DNA of 24,898 nt from NCBI GenBank assembly GCA_944388615.1, contig CALXJL010000006.1:1-24898 (forward strand), read 5' to 3'. Positions 7,596 through 17,247 of this stretch are shown piece by piece. The notes under the pieces are model-generated. The model did no database searches. It was not told the origin of the DNA and saw only the letters and a program-made list of their open reading frames with translations. The translations under genes were made by a program, and so were the position numbers. This stretch comes from an uncultured Clostridia bacterium. GTDB taxonomy: Bacteria; Bacillota; Clostridia; TANB77; CAG-508. Position 1 is the stretch's first letter. Every line of letters begins with the position of its first letter.

Positions 7596-10484
7596 CTAAA
7601 AATAGATTATATATGAAGCATAAGCCTCATATTCTGGAGATGAGTTTCCATTCATCAATGGTATTACATTAAGTGCTTTTAATACAACTGCTTTATCATA
7701 TACCTCCACGATCATTGCTTCTGATGAAGAATAATCTGCCTCTTTTTCACCATTTGACTTTAAAATTCTAGGACATAATAGACTAGAAATATGTGCCATC
7801 ATTGCATATTCACCTTGTCCATTATATATATTTAAATCTGAATTATATATCTGATGATCATACTTCCAATGAGAATGCCCTGAAAACATAATCACTTTAT
7901 CCTTGTATGTTCTTAAAATTTCTCTAAATTTTGTATCCTCTGCACTTCCTACAGGCATAACATATGTTGTAGCAATCGGCTCTCCAGAAGAATTATATAG
8001 CTCTCCTGATGTATTTGCTAAGAATATATGTTCAAATATATAGATTTTTTCGTACTTATCATATGTTTCACTTAATATTTTTTCTAAATCATTAAGTGCA
8101 TCCATACTTACTCCCTTTTCTTCCGAATGTACCATAATAAATAAATCATTCTGTATTTCTACAACATAGCAATTTTGTGAATAACTAATACTATTATCAT
8201 CTATATTAAATAAGTTTTTATTCCAATATTCATTACTAATCTTATCATGATTTCCCTTTGATGAATAAAATCTAATATTATTTCCTAAATTGCTAGCTAC
8301 ACATTCTATTGCCTGTGAGACATTTTCCGTTATATCTTTTTGATCATCTCCTGATATGTCTCCTGCTGCCATAACTGCTGCAACATTTTGAGAAGTATAC
8401 CACTGTAGTATTTTTGCAAATCTTTCATTTCCTCCTCCATTGTAATGAACATCTGATAATGCACCAAATGAATACTTGTAATTATAACTAAACTGTTGTT
8501 TAGTAGGTATAGAATATCTGAATAGTTGTTGACCATCCATATAGGCATAGATTTTTGTTGCTCCACTTGGAATTGCAATTGCCTTTTCTATAGTTGTAGT
8601 TCCACTTCCTCCTGTTATCGTCACTGTTGCAAATTGCGAATAGTTTTGCAATATGTCTTGGTCATTTCCCCAATATAACTGACATACACCATCTTTTGAC
8701 AAGTTCGAGATATCAATTTGACCTTGTGCACTTCCTGGCACATTTTCGTATGCAAATGTATACTTTAAATACTTTGTTCCTTCATCTGAATTCTCTGTAT
8801 TCTCTGTATTGTCATTTTTTTCTTCATTTTCTTTATCTTTTTCGTATTGCTCCTGTTCTTCTTTTGTTAAATTGATGTATAAACAATTTCTAAATCCGAT
8901 ATCTTCTCCTAATTGTATATCCTCATCTAGAATAGCTAATCTTGATAACATTGATAAATACTCACCTGTATATAAATAACTTCCACCTCTACTTATTCTG
9001 GCTATTTTTCCATCTACTGTTTCATTTTCCTGTGTAACTTCTACTAAATTACCTGCCAATCCATAAATTCCATTAAGTCCTTCTAAATTATCGTCCTTTA
9101 GTCCTCCATTTTCGTCTAACTCAATTGTACCTTTATATTTTGCTCCACTGACATTTGAACTATCTTTAACTAATTGCTCTTTTGTTACAACATTACTATT
9201 AAGTAACCATATCATAGTAGCATCCCATTCAGCTCCATACATTAAATGACTTGTAACTTTGCTATTGTCTTTATGAATATCACTTGCAACCTGCAAAGCA
9301 TTTTCATATGTTTTAGCATCTGTTCCTCTTAAATAACTTCCCACATTCACAGTCGGATGCCCAGTTTCTTGATCCTTTTTCATTCCTCTAGCTTTATTAA
9401 TCACTTCTCCATTATCATTATATCCAAGTTCTGCCTCCCCTATATAAAATCCACCATATTTAGCTACACTCCCCATTAAATGTTCTAAATCATTATTTTG
9501 TTCATCTTTTGCATCATCATGCCAAAAATCTATATTTAAACTTGTATAATAGTCCCTTACTGTTGAAAAAGCATTCTGCATATCGCTTTTTTCTATAGGA
9601 ACCCAAACATATCTTAACTCTATATTATCTTTGTCACGTATCTTAACAATTATACCTGTTTCATTATCCGAATCAACACCAACACCTGATACACACTTTT
9701 CAAATCCTTCTGGAACTGCTACATTGCCTTCATTAGATTCTAATATAATACTCTGTTGTGAATTTACACTATCATATAGATTTACAGATAAAGCCTGAAT
9801 TCCAATATTATAATCTTTAATCTTTATTTCATCTGAACTAGAAGAACTATTATCATTTTCCATAATAAGAGTAGAAAGTGGATCAACTTCTAATCCGATT
9901 TTTTGACCATATGCCATAATTTGAGCTAATTCTTTCTTATATACTAAATGGCTGTTTACACTACTAGAATCTTTATATTCATCACTTACTTTTTTGTATG
10001 CTTGTTGATAAGAAACATCATCCAATCCTTTTAACAATTCAAACTCATTGTCTTTTTCTAACATAATGTAAAACCCACCATATTTATTAATACTTTCTTG
10101 AACATCTACATCTATCTGAACATCTTCACGATTCTCGTAATACTCTTGTACAGTATCTGTAGTAACATTTTGTTCATATGGGATCCATAATAAATAATCA
10201 TTATTTTCTAGATCTTTTATTATAACTCCTGTTTCTTTTGTTCCCTGTACATATTCAAATCCTTCTGGTATAGGAACATCTGTATCTACAATTTCTACAA
10301 CAATCGATTTTGACCAATAATTATCATAATAAATATCACTTACTTTTACTTTTTTAAAATCTTCATATACATTTGTTTGTTCATTTTGTTTGTTATTTGA
10401 CAAATTGAAAAATAAAATGCTTATTCCTAAAATTACTGCTACTATAATTGTTATTATTATAACTATTTTCTTTTTCATAAACAA
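7596..10484 (-). CDS. Exported SUMF1-like/calcineurin-like metallophosphoesterase fusion
   Basis: 962 aa. An N-terminal uncleaved-looking transmembrane anchor (residues 5-27) follows MKKK. Residues about 50-200 and 255-548 are two degenerate formylglycine-generating-enzyme-like (SUMF1/FGE-sulfatase) units: each has an opening VPEGFE or IPEGFE strand, a YGGFYI turn, and in the second unit GLAGNLVEVTQE, ISRGGSY and GFRNC near the end. A Glu/Asn/Lys-rich linker (about 553-575) precedes a short beta-rich segment. Residues about 670-950 form a calcineurin-like phosphoesterase with SDVH, AGDISGDD, GNHD, FEHIF and GHSH, so the metal ligands look complete. The active site would be outside the cell; the substrate is unknown. 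An alternative start is ATG 10478, preceded by AAGGTGG, which fits spacing better. The first 92 bases overlap the end of the upstream gene. Confidence 0.75.
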   Translation of the reverse strand: MFMKKKIVIIITIIVAVILGISILFFNLSNNKQNEQTNVYEDFKKVKVSDIYYDNYWSKSIVVEIVDTDVPIPEGFEYVQGTKETGVIIKDLENNDYLLWIPYEQNVTTDTVQEYYENREDVQIDVDVQESINKYGGFYIMLEKDNEFELLKGLDDVSYQQAYKKVSDEYKDSSSVNSHLVYKKELAQIMAYGQKIGLEVDPLSTLIMENDNSSSSSDEIKIKDYNIGIQALSVNLYDSVNSQQSIILESNEGNVAVPEGFEKCVSGVGVDSDNETGIIVKIRDKDNIELRYVWVPIEKSDMQNAFSTVRDYYTSLNIDFWHDDAKDEQNNDLEHLMGSVAKYGGFYIGEAELGYNDNGEVINKARGMKKDQETGHPTVNVGSYLRGTDAKTYENALQVASDIHKDNSKVTSHLMYGAEWDATMIWLLNSNVVTKEQLVKDSSNVSGAKYKGTIELDENGGLKDDNLEGLNGIYGLAGNLVEVTQENETVDGKIARISRGGSYLYTGEYLSMLSRLAILDEDIQLGEDIGFRNCLYINLTKEEQEQYEKDKENEEKNDNTENTENSDEGTKYLKYTFAYENVPGSAQGQIDISNLSKDGVCQLYWGNDQDILQNYSQFATVTITGGSGTTTIEKAIAIPSGATKIYAYMDGQQLFRYSIPTKQQFSYNYKYSFGALSDVHYNGGGNERFAKILQWYTSQNVAAVMAAGDISGDDQKDITENVSQAIECVASNLGNNIRFYSSKGNHDKISNEYWNKNLFNIDDNSISYSQNCYVVEIQNDLFIMVHSEEKGVSMDALNDLEKILSETYDKYEKIYIFEHIFLANTSGELYNSSGEPIATTYVMPVGSAEDTKFREILRTYKDKVIMFSGHSHWKYDHQIYNSDLNIYNGQGEYAMMAHISSLLCPRILKSNGEKEADYSSSEAMIVEVYDKAVVLKALNVIPLMNGNSSPEYEAYASYIIYF

Positions 10485-12669
10485 ACCACCTTTTCAACAA
10501 ATTTAAATTACTTTGAATTGTTTCTTTTGTTTTTATAGTATCAAAACATGTTCCTCCAAATGGTGGTACTATACTTAACAATGGAGCTTGTGCAGTATCT
10601 TCTTCAATTGTTGTATTATCTTCTACTACAAAACTTCCTGGTATAGCTCCTACATCTCCTGATACAAAAATTCTTCTTCCTTGGTCATTAGTATAAAATC
10701 CAATCTCTACATCATTGTTATATTCATACATTTCACCTGATGTTATAACTTTTCTCAATATAATCTCTGTCTTTGTAGATCCTTTTGCTGGAATTATTAT
10801 TTCATCACTTTCTACCACCGTTCTTTCACTATTTAATATTTTATTTTTCATTGTTGGATTTATAATTAATGAACTTGATATATGCCAGTTGTTATTTATA
10901 TTATTATTTTCCATATCCTTTGTCATAAAGTGTAACTCTTTTGCTATATAATCATATAACTTAACCTTTATTTCTTTAGAATAATCATTATCTAAATAAA
11001 TTCCATATGTTATTTGGATACTAGAACCATGCATAATTTCTTCATCCATGGTAATCATCTGTTGTGCACCACCTAAGTCTAAAATATAATCCTTTCCTAG
11101 ACCATCTGATTTACTAATCAAATAACTTTCATCTGGTAGTTTTAGTTTAATATCTTCTATCTTTTTTTCTATTTTTATTCTTGCTTTTTCTCTTTCTTTT
11201 AATACTAAATCTACTCCTCTTACAATCTTAATGCTATCAGTATTATCTCTCAAATCTACCTCTCCTGTTGCACTCATCCATGTATTTTCTGAAACTGTAC
11301 TTAAATTATTTATACTGTCATTTACAATATAGTTTATAAAGTGATTATAGTTTACATTCTGTCCGTTTTCGTTTACAATATCTCTTCTAGTTTGATTATC
11401 TTTAGCATAAGAACCTGTTGATTGCATATTTATATATTCTGTTGTAATCGTAGTATTTTCTTCGGTTTTTATTACACTAATTTTCCCATCTAAAGTTTCA
11501 TAATCTTGTCCATTATATTTTATATTTTTTGTTAGTTGTGTTTCATCACCATATATAAATTCTACAACATAATAATAACCTGTTTCAACCCCTGTGAAAG
11601 AATAATTTCCATTTTCATCTGTTCTTGCTTCTGCCACATCTAAACCATCTTTCTTTAATATAACTCTTACAAGACTAATTGCATTTTCTTGTTCATCTTT
11701 TGTTTGTCCATGAATCTCATTAGTTCCACCTAATCCGGTATTAACAATTGAACTATTACTTGATTGCTCTTGATTTTCATTGTAGTTTTCATTTATATTT
11801 CTCATGATAATGTTTAACTCTCTGTCTTCATTCATTGAAAAAGTGTCTGTTTGATTATTACTAAACCCTATAGAGTCTTTTTCTTCGTTTCTGGTAATTG
11901 TTGTATGCTGATCACATATAGCCTTTAAAGTTTCTGTTGCTGTCATTGCATTTAATGTCTTTGGATCTAATATTGGACGACTTAATATTACACTTTGCAC
12001 TTCATCTTCAAACATTTTCTTTACTTTATCATCTATGGGATTAATAAATAGTTCATATCGTCTTTCTAGTTTTCTTGTTTTATCTGCTAATGCTTCAATC
12101 ATTTCTATTGCCATATTTTCATCAGTATAACTGATATGAATACGTTTTTGAGAAGCTTTATTTAATGGAGCTAATTTATCTTCCGCTTCCTCAATCACAT
12201 TTGTACCATCTACAACACTTCCTGCATACTCGTATTCTTTTCCGCTATCTGTAACAATTTGATACAATTTTCTATTTAAAATATCCTCATAAATATATTT
12301 TGAATCCTCATTTGGTAAACTATATACTACTTTAATATTATATGAATTTTTATATGTTATTTTTTTTGAATCAATACTTTTAATTTCTTGATTAGAATAT
12401 TCGTATTTCAAGTTTCCTTCATCTTGTGAACTTATCCACACACTATAAATTCCATTCTCATCTGTTTCTACTATAGGAGTTTTTTCATTACACAGATAAA
12501 TCTTTACTCCCGAAACCGGATTTCCTGATTCATCTTGTACTTGACCATAAATATTTATGATTTTTCCATTTTCTGCATGCATATGATTAGAATATAATAT
12601 GCATGCTAAAAATATAAAAAAAAAGAGTATTACTATTTGTTTTTTTTGTATATTACACAAACTTCTCAT
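10393..12669 (-). CDS. Exported B-repeat (SdrD_B/CNA_B-like) surface protein
   Basis: 758 aa of uncertain function. A signal peptide or anchor (residues about 10-28) is followed by a carboxypeptidase-regulatory-like beta sandwich (GQVQDESGNPVSGVKIYL, then TDENGIYSV, residues about 36-90). A second such unit is near residues 322-400 (GQTKDEQENAISLVRVIL, TDENGNYSFTGV). Between and after them are long regions with no domain I recognise; residues 480-700 look like adhesin-type beta domains. There is no LPXTG motif and no sortase nearby. The ribosome site AAGGAG lies 10 bases before ATG. The last 30 or so residues lie in the overlap with the next gene's anchor and are low-complexity (NSYNNNNYSSSN), so the natural C-terminus may end near residue 725. 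It probably forms a surface or secreted complex with the phosphoesterase downstream. Confidence 0.65.
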   Translation of the reverse strand: MRSLCNIQKKQIVILFFFIFLACILYSNHMHAENGKIINIYGQVQDESGNPVSGVKIYLCNEKTPIVETDENGIYSVWISSQDEGNLKYEYSNQEIKSIDSKKITYKNSYNIKVVYSLPNEDSKYIYEDILNRKLYQIVTDSGKEYEYAGSVVDGTNVIEEAEDKLAPLNKASQKRIHISYTDENMAIEMIEALADKTRKLERRYELFINPIDDKVKKMFEDEVQSVILSRPILDPKTLNAMTATETLKAICDQHTTITRNEEKDSIGFSNNQTDTFSMNEDRELNIIMRNINENYNENQEQSSNSSIVNTGLGGTNEIHGQTKDEQENAISLVRVILKKDGLDVAEARTDENGNYSFTGVETGYYYVVEFIYGDETQLTKNIKYNGQDYETLDGKISVIKTEENTTITTEYINMQSTGSYAKDNQTRRDIVNENGQNVNYNHFINYIVNDSINNLSTVSENTWMSATGEVDLRDNTDSIKIVRGVDLVLKEREKARIKIEKKIEDIKLKLPDESYLISKSDGLGKDYILDLGGAQQMITMDEEIMHGSSIQITYGIYLDNDYSKEIKVKLYDYIAKELHFMTKDMENNNINNNWHISSSLIINPTMKNKILNSERTVVESDEIIIPAKGSTKTEIILRKVITSGEMYEYNNDVEIGFYTNDQGRRIFVSGDVGAIPGSFVVEDNTTIEEDTAQAPLLSIVPPFGGTCFDTIKTKETIQSNLNLLKRWFVYEKENSYNNNNYSSSNFRNKHFIFQFVK

Positions 12670-12726
12670 ATTTATTAGTCTCCTTATTATATTCTATTTA
12701 TATTATATCGCATTTTCTTTTTATTT

Positions 12727-14610
12727 TCAATTATACAATATACTGTTCATTTTTCTTATTTTCTCCGCAATTTTATTTGGAGTTATACCATATTCATCCT
12801 CAATTATATCTACATCACCTTGTTTAATAAACTCATCTGGATATCCAAAACATTGTATCTCAACTTTTTCGTCCAAGTCATATTCTATCAAGTTTTCTTT
12901 TATTATTGTTGCAAGTCCACCATTTATTATACCATCTTCAATTGTTACAACCTTCCTTGTTCTAGTTATTGACTCCTCTATTTTTCCATCCAAATCAAAT
13001 GGCTTTAAAAATCTTGTATTAAAAACATCTGCTTTAATTCCATCTCTTTTTAATAAATCAGCTACTTGAATAGCATAATCAACCATTTTTCCTATAGAAA
13101 TTATAGTGATATCATCTCCTTTAACTAGATTTTCAGAAACTCCTACTTTTATTCCTTCATGTTTATTAAATACAGTTTTTCCTTCTCCTCCTCTTGGATA
13201 CCTTATTGCTACAGGAGAATTTAAACCAAGTGCAAAATGTAGCATTTGTTCTAATTCTCTAAAATCTTTTGGTGCCATTATTGTTAAATTAGGTATAATT
13301 CTCAAAAAAGCTAAATCTAAAATTCCCTGATGTGTTTCTCCATCATTTCCTACAATTCCTGCTCTATCTATGCACATTATTACAGGTAGTTTTGAGATAC
13401 AAATATCATGAATAATTTGATCATATGCTCTTTGATAAAATGATGAATATATAGATACAACTGGTCTTAATCCTTTACTCGCAAGTCCAGCTGCCAAGCC
13501 TAAAGCATGTTGTTCTGCAATTCCTACATCAAAAAATCTATTAGGAAATTGTTTTGCAAATTCAGTTAATCCTGTTCCATCTTTCATTGCTGCAGTTATT
13601 GCTACTATATCATTTCTTTTTTTAGCTAGTTTTACTAATGTATCACCAAATCTTTTTGAATAATCTTCTTTCTTCTCTTTTTTGCTTTTTCCTGTATCAA
13701 TTTCATATGGTCCTATACTATGGAATTTATCCGGATTTTGTTCGGCTGGCATATATCCTTTTCCTTTTTTTGTAATTACATGAATAAGAACTGGTCCATT
13801 AATTTGATTACTAATACGTATTAAACTTTCCAATTTCTCAATATCGTGTCCATTTACTGGTCCTAAATATGTAAATCCCAAATCTTCAAAAAACATATTA
13901 TGTATTAATAATTGTTTTATACTATATTTTATTTTTCTTACAAAATGAATTACTTTATTTCCTACTACCGGAATTTTCTTTACAGCTAATTTTATATAAT
14001 TATTTGATCTTGTATAGAATTTTTTTGTTCTTATTTTGCTTAATGCCATTGAAATTCCACCAACATTTTTAGATATACTCATTTCATTATCATTTAATAT
14101 AACTGTTATATTGGTTTTTGAATTTCCTGCATCATTTAATGCTTCTAATGCCATTCCTCCTGTTAATGCTCCATCTCCTATTACTGCTACTACATTACAT
14201 TTTTCATTTTGTATATCTCTTGCTCTAGCCATTCCTAATGCTATAGATATTGATGTACTACTATGACCTGTGTTAAAACAATCACTTTCTGATTCAGATA
14301 TTTTAGGGAATCCTGCTATTCCTCCATTTTTTCTTAGTGTATGTAATTCTTCTTTTCTCCCTGTTAAAATTTTGTGTACATATGTCTGATGTCCTACATC
14401 CCATATAATTTTATCTTTTGGTACATCTAAAATTGAATGTAATGCTATTGTTAATTCTACCACTCCTAGATTTGATGCCAGATGTCCCCCTGTCTTTGAT
14501 ACTGTATTTATTATATATTCTCTTATTTCTTGTGCTAATTTTTCTTTTTCTTTTAAGTTTAATTTTTTCAAATCTGATGGTGTTTTAATATTTTGTAAAA
14601 TTTTATCCAT
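12727..14610 (-). CDS. dxs: 1-deoxy-D-xylulose-5-phosphate synthase
   Basis: 627 aa, full length for the family. It is a cytosolic thiamine-diphosphate enzyme that condenses pyruvate and glyceraldehyde 3-phosphate, the first step of the DXP isoprenoid route. The thiamine-binding GDGALTGG followed by NDN is at about residues 150-180. The transketolase pyrimidine-binding part has GIAEQHALGLAAGLASKG, and DRAGIVGNDGETHQG follows. The C-terminal transketolase domain ends the protein. ATG 14610 has a GGAGG ribosome site. Upstream is an extended -10 element, so it likely has its own promoter after the flavin reductase terminator. The exported-protein genes follow 57 bases downstream and could share its transcript. 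Confidence 0.97.
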   Translation of the reverse strand: MDKILQNIKTPSDLKKLNLKEKEKLAQEIREYIINTVSKTGGHLASNLGVVELTIALHSILDVPKDKIIWDVGHQTYVHKILTGRKEELHTLRKNGGIAGFPKISESESDCFNTGHSSTSISIALGMARARDIQNEKCNVVAVIGDGALTGGMALEALNDAGNSKTNITVILNDNEMSISKNVGGISMALSKIRTKKFYTRSNNYIKLAVKKIPVVGNKVIHFVRKIKYSIKQLLIHNMFFEDLGFTYLGPVNGHDIEKLESLIRISNQINGPVLIHVITKKGKGYMPAEQNPDKFHSIGPYEIDTGKSKKEKKEDYSKRFGDTLVKLAKKRNDIVAITAAMKDGTGLTEFAKQFPNRFFDVGIAEQHALGLAAGLASKGLRPVVSIYSSFYQRAYDQIIHDICISKLPVIMCIDRAGIVGNDGETHQGILDLAFLRIIPNLTIMAPKDFRELEQMLHFALGLNSPVAIRYPRGGEGKTVFNKHEGIKVGVSENLVKGDDITIISIGKMVDYAIQVADLLKRDGIKADVFNTRFLKPFDLDGKIEESITRTRKVVTIEDGIINGGLATIIKENLIEYDLDEKVEIQCFGYPDEFIKQGDVDIIEDEYGITPNKIAEKIRKMNSILYN

Positions 14611-14642
14611 TATTTGCCTCCGAATTGTATTGTTTTTACCAC

Positions 14643-14651
14643 ATTATATCA
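14643..14651 (-). promoter_or_regulatory. Extended -10 promoter element for dxs
   Basis: On the minus strand the sequence TGATATAAT is an extended -10, about 32 bases before the dxs ATG. A weak TTTAAA lies 17 bases upstream. Confidence 0.55.
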
Positions 14652-14672
14652 CTACTTCTCATATATTTAAAG

Positions 14673-14710
14673 AAAAGAACAGTGAAAATTAAATATTTCA
14701 CTGTTCTTTT
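14673..14710 (-). terminator. Long perfect hairpin terminator after the flavin reductase
   Basis: A 15-bp perfect stem, AAAAGAACAGTGAAA with TTTCACTGTTCTTTT, has an 8-base loop and is followed on the minus strand by CTTT. The stop codon of the flavin reductase (14711-14709) overlaps the stem. Confidence 0.85.
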
Positions 14711-15284
14711 ATCTTTTCTTTTTCTTCTTTTTTACAACTGAATACCCAAACTTTCCAATCTTTTTACCTAATGAATAATAATGCCCATTTGAATAAGTAA
14801 TCAAATTACATTTTGAAATATCAAATCTTCCTGTTTTATCAATATACTCATCACTAGCATTTATCGCTAGTACTTCTGCTATAAACATATGATGTGATCC
14901 AAGTTCTTTTATCTCTCTTACTTTACATTCAACAGAAACTGGTGATTCTTTTATCATCGGACATTTTACAAAATTTGCCTTTTCCTTTGTAAGATGCATT
15001 TCCTTAAATTTATCTATTTTTGCACCAGTTTTTACTCCACACCAATCTGTTGCATATGCCAATCTTTCATTTGTTAAATTAATAACAAACTCCCCACTTT
15101 CTTTTATTAATTTATATGAATATCTTTCTGGTCTAACAGATATGTATACCATAGCAGGATTAGTATTTATTACTCCAGTCCATGCTACTGTTAAAATATT
15201 ACTTTTATTCATAGTCCCAGAAGTCACCATAACAGCTGGTATTGGATATATAAATGTTCCTGGTTTCCACATTACTTTACTCAT
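14709..15284 (-). CDS. Flavin reductase family (FMN-binding split-barrel) protein
   Basis: 191 aa, typical length. The N-terminal segment PGTFIYPIPAVMVTSG and LTVAWTGVINTNPAMVYISVRPERYSYKLI is the FMN-binding split barrel of the flavin-reductase-like family; FVINLTNERLAYATDWCG follows. Members bind FMN and reduce flavins or act as flavoprotein electron carriers in anaerobes; the partner here is unknown. The C-terminus ends in six lysines and an arginine, a tail that may only reflect an A-rich 3' end. The start ATG 15284 is 14 bases after the mscS stop, so it is in the same operon, which the hairpin at 14673-14710 ends. Confidence 0.88.
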   Translation of the reverse strand: MSKVMWKPGTFIYPIPAVMVTSGTMNKSNILTVAWTGVINTNPAMVYISVRPERYSYKLIKESGEFVINLTNERLAYATDWCGVKTGAKIDKFKEMHLTKEKANFVKCPMIKESPVSVECKVREIKELGSHHMFIAEVLAINASDEYIDKTGRFDISKCNLITYSNGHYYSLGKKIGKFGYSVVKKKKKKR

Positions 15285-15298
15285 ATATTTTTCTTCTC

Positions 15299-16180
15299 CT
15301 ATTCATCATATAATTGTATTTCTCCATTTTTATTAGCCTCTAATATGTTTCTCCAAATTGAGTCCTCTGTTCCTCTTGCTTTTTTAGGATGTACTAAATA
15401 ACGTATATATAATTCAACATGATTATCTACAACAGATGTATAGATTATAGGTTTTAAATTATTATAATATATTCTATAATCCAGACTCGCATCATCTATT
15501 TGATCTTCCATCTTATCTGGAATTTGCTCTAACACGTCATTTCTCATTACTATATCATATAATACCTGTTTTGTTTTTTCTAAGTCAGCTTTTAAATCTA
15601 CTTTCACTACTATTTCAGCCCAAATATATTTAAATGCTTTTATATAATTCTTTATAGGATATTGAAAAACATGACTATTAGGTATATGTGCAATTCTTCC
15701 AGTACTTTGTTCACCATTTACCCTATCTTCATTTCCTATTTCTAGTATTTCAAAACTAAGTGCATTAATATTAACAACATCTCCCTTTAAGTTGTTAATT
15801 TCAATTCTATCCTCTAACTCAAATGGTTTTGCCATTTTTATATAAATCCCTGAAAAGAAATTAAATATAAGTTCCCTTAATGCAATAGTTATAGCAGCAG
15901 ATACAAAACTAATTAATGTTATCATTCCTTCAATATGGCTCTCCCATATTAAAATGATTAATATACCATCAAGTATTATTGAAAATACTCCCATTTTTTT
16001 ATTATACATATATCTTTGCCTAGAACTAGTATACATTTTCATGTATATTCTTACCATTATTTCTTTTAAAATTTTTACTATTATAATAGCCATTAATGTT
16101 AAAATTGTAAGTCGTATGTATTCAGCTGGTATTGTTGTTATATTGCTCAAACTCTGAGCTAACTTATCTATATTTTCCAA
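15299..16180 (-). CDS. Small-conductance mechanosensitive channel (MscS family)
   Basis: 293 aa. It uses a TTG start at 16180 with GGGAG seven bases upstream. Three membrane helices are visible: about residues 20-38, 62-80 and the pore-lining helix 85-112 (ISFVSAAITIALRELIFNFFSG). The cytoplasmic beta domain follows with the family's F-x-L-x-D-R-I-E-I motif (PFELEDRIEI) and a hydrophilic C-terminal alpha/beta part. It would open under membrane tension on osmotic downshock. It lies between tsf and the flavin reductase, separated from tsf by a hairpin, so it may be only partly co-transcribed with the translation genes. Confidence 0.9.
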   Translation of the reverse strand: MENIDKLAQSLSNITTIPAEYIRLTILTLMAIIIVKILKEIMVRIYMKMYTSSRQRYMYNKKMGVFSIILDGILIILIWESHIEGMITLISFVSAAITIALRELIFNFFSGIYIKMAKPFELEDRIEINNLKGDVVNINALSFEILEIGNEDRVNGEQSTGRIAHIPNSHVFQYPIKNYIKAFKYIWAEIVVKVDLKADLEKTKQVLYDIVMRNDVLEQIPDKMEDQIDDASLDYRIYYNNLKPIIYTSVVDNHVELYIRYLVHPKKARGTEDSIWRNILEANKNGEIQLYDE

Positions 16181-16219
16181 ATAATCACTCCCATTTTTAC
16201 TTAGGTACTAAGAAATAAT

Positions 16220-16253
16220 TTAAGCATACAATTCTTATTGACTGTATGCTTAA
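16220..16253 (-). terminator. Hairpin after tsf
   Basis: A perfect 11-bp inverted repeat, TTAAGCATACA with TGTATGCTTAA, has a 12-base loop, 17 bases past the tsf stop. On the minus strand it is followed by ATTATTT, a weak U tract, so it may be a terminator that reads through to mscS in part. Confidence 0.6.
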
Positions 16254-16269
16254 TGTTTATAATATAATA

Positions 16270-17151
16270 CTATCCTTTTATTTGTTTTGCAACTTCTTCA
16301 GCAAAGTTTTCTTCTTTTTTCTCTATTCCTTCGCCTTTTTCAAATCTAACAAATTGCAATATTTTTGCACCTTTTGATTCAACCATTTGTCCTACTTTTT
16401 CATCTGGATTTTTAACAAAAGGTTGCTCTACTAAACAAATCTCACTGTAGAATTTTCCAATTCTTCCTTGTACCATTTTTTCAGCAATAGCTTCTGGTTT
16501 TCCTTCATTCATTGCTTGAGCTTTCAATATTTCTAATTCTTTATTAACTCTTTCTTCTGGTACTGATTCTTTGTCTAAATATTCTGGTCTTGCTGCTGCT
16601 ATTTGCATACAAATATCTTTTGCAAGTTCTTTTGTTCCATTTGATAATTCAACTAGAACACCAATTTTTCCTTCACCATGTATATATTTTTCTACTATTC
16701 CTTCTGTTTCAATTCTCTTAAATCTTCTTACAGACATATTTTCTCCAATTGTAGCTATTTTGTTTGTTAATACTTCTCCAACTGTTTTGTCTGGTTCTAC
16801 TATTGATTTTTGTGCTAATAAATCATCAACATCTGATGGATTGTTTTGAGCCACTTGTTTTGCAACATCTGCAACAAATGATTTGAATTCATCGTTTTTT
16901 GCTACAAAGTCTGTTTCTGCATTAACTTCTACAACTGCTCCAATTTTTCCATCTTCTGAAATATATGCTTCAACTAATCCTTCTGCTGCAATTCTGTCAG
17001 ATTTTTTAGCTGCTTTTGCTATTCCTCTTTCTCTTAATAATTCAATAGCTTTTTCCATATCCCCATCTGTTTCTGTTAACACTTTTTTGCAGTCCATCAT
17101 TCCTGCACCTGTTTTTTCTCTTAAATCTTTAACTTGGCTTGCACTAATCAT
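16270..17151 (-). CDS. tsf: Translation elongation factor Ts
   Basis: 293 aa; it recycles EF-Tu by exchanging GDP for GTP. The N-terminal UBA-like domain (residues 1-50, VKDLREKTGAGMMDCKKVL) and the family signature EVNAETDFVAKNDEF at about residue 76 are clear. The dimerisation and C-terminal portion has FVRFEKGEGIEKK near the end. Start ATG 17151 is preceded by AAAGGAG. It follows rpsB by 96 bases holding two hairpins, the usual bacterial order. Confidence 0.97.
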   Translation of the reverse strand: MISASQVKDLREKTGAGMMDCKKVLTETDGDMEKAIELLRERGIAKAAKKSDRIAAEGLVEAYISEDGKIGAVVEVNAETDFVAKNDEFKSFVADVAKQVAQNNPSDVDDLLAQKSIVEPDKTVGEVLTNKIATIGENMSVRRFKRIETEGIVEKYIHGEGKIGVLVELSNGTKELAKDICMQIAAARPEYLDKESVPEERVNKELEILKAQAMNEGKPEAIAEKMVQGRIGKFYSEICLVEQPFVKNPDEKVGQMVESKGAKILQFVRFEKGEGIEKKEENFAEEVAKQIKG

Positions 17152-17173
17152 TATTTTTACTCCTTTCTCTTAG

Positions 17174-17203
17174 TTTATCTAATAAAGTTTTTCATTAGAT
17201 AAA
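17174..17203 (-). promoter_or_regulatory. Inverted repeat just upstream of tsf
   Basis: A 10-bp stem (TTTATCTAAT at 17174-17183 with ATTAGATAAA at 17194-17203) and a 10-base loop lie 22 bases ahead of the tsf start. Its place between rpsB and tsf suggests control of tsf translation or RNA processing; this is inference. Confidence 0.45.
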
Positions 17204-17206
17204 ACA

Positions 17207-17230
17207 GGAGTAGAGCAGAAGCCCCACTCC
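17207..17230 (-). terminator. Attenuator-like hairpin in the rpsB-tsf gap
   Basis: An imperfect 10-bp stem (GGAGTAGAGC with GCCCCACTCC, two mismatches) with a 4-base loop is followed on the minus strand by TGTTTTA. It lies 17 bases past the rpsB stop and could reduce transcription into tsf. Confidence 0.5.
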
Positions 17231-17247
17231 TTATATATTTTTATTTA

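Noticed and set aside
12599..13330. Plus-strand ORFs opposite dxs and the surface-protein gene, and similar ORFs opposite rpsB, tsf, alaS and mtaB
   Set aside because: They are antisense shadows of strongly supported genes, without ribosome sites or recognisable domains.
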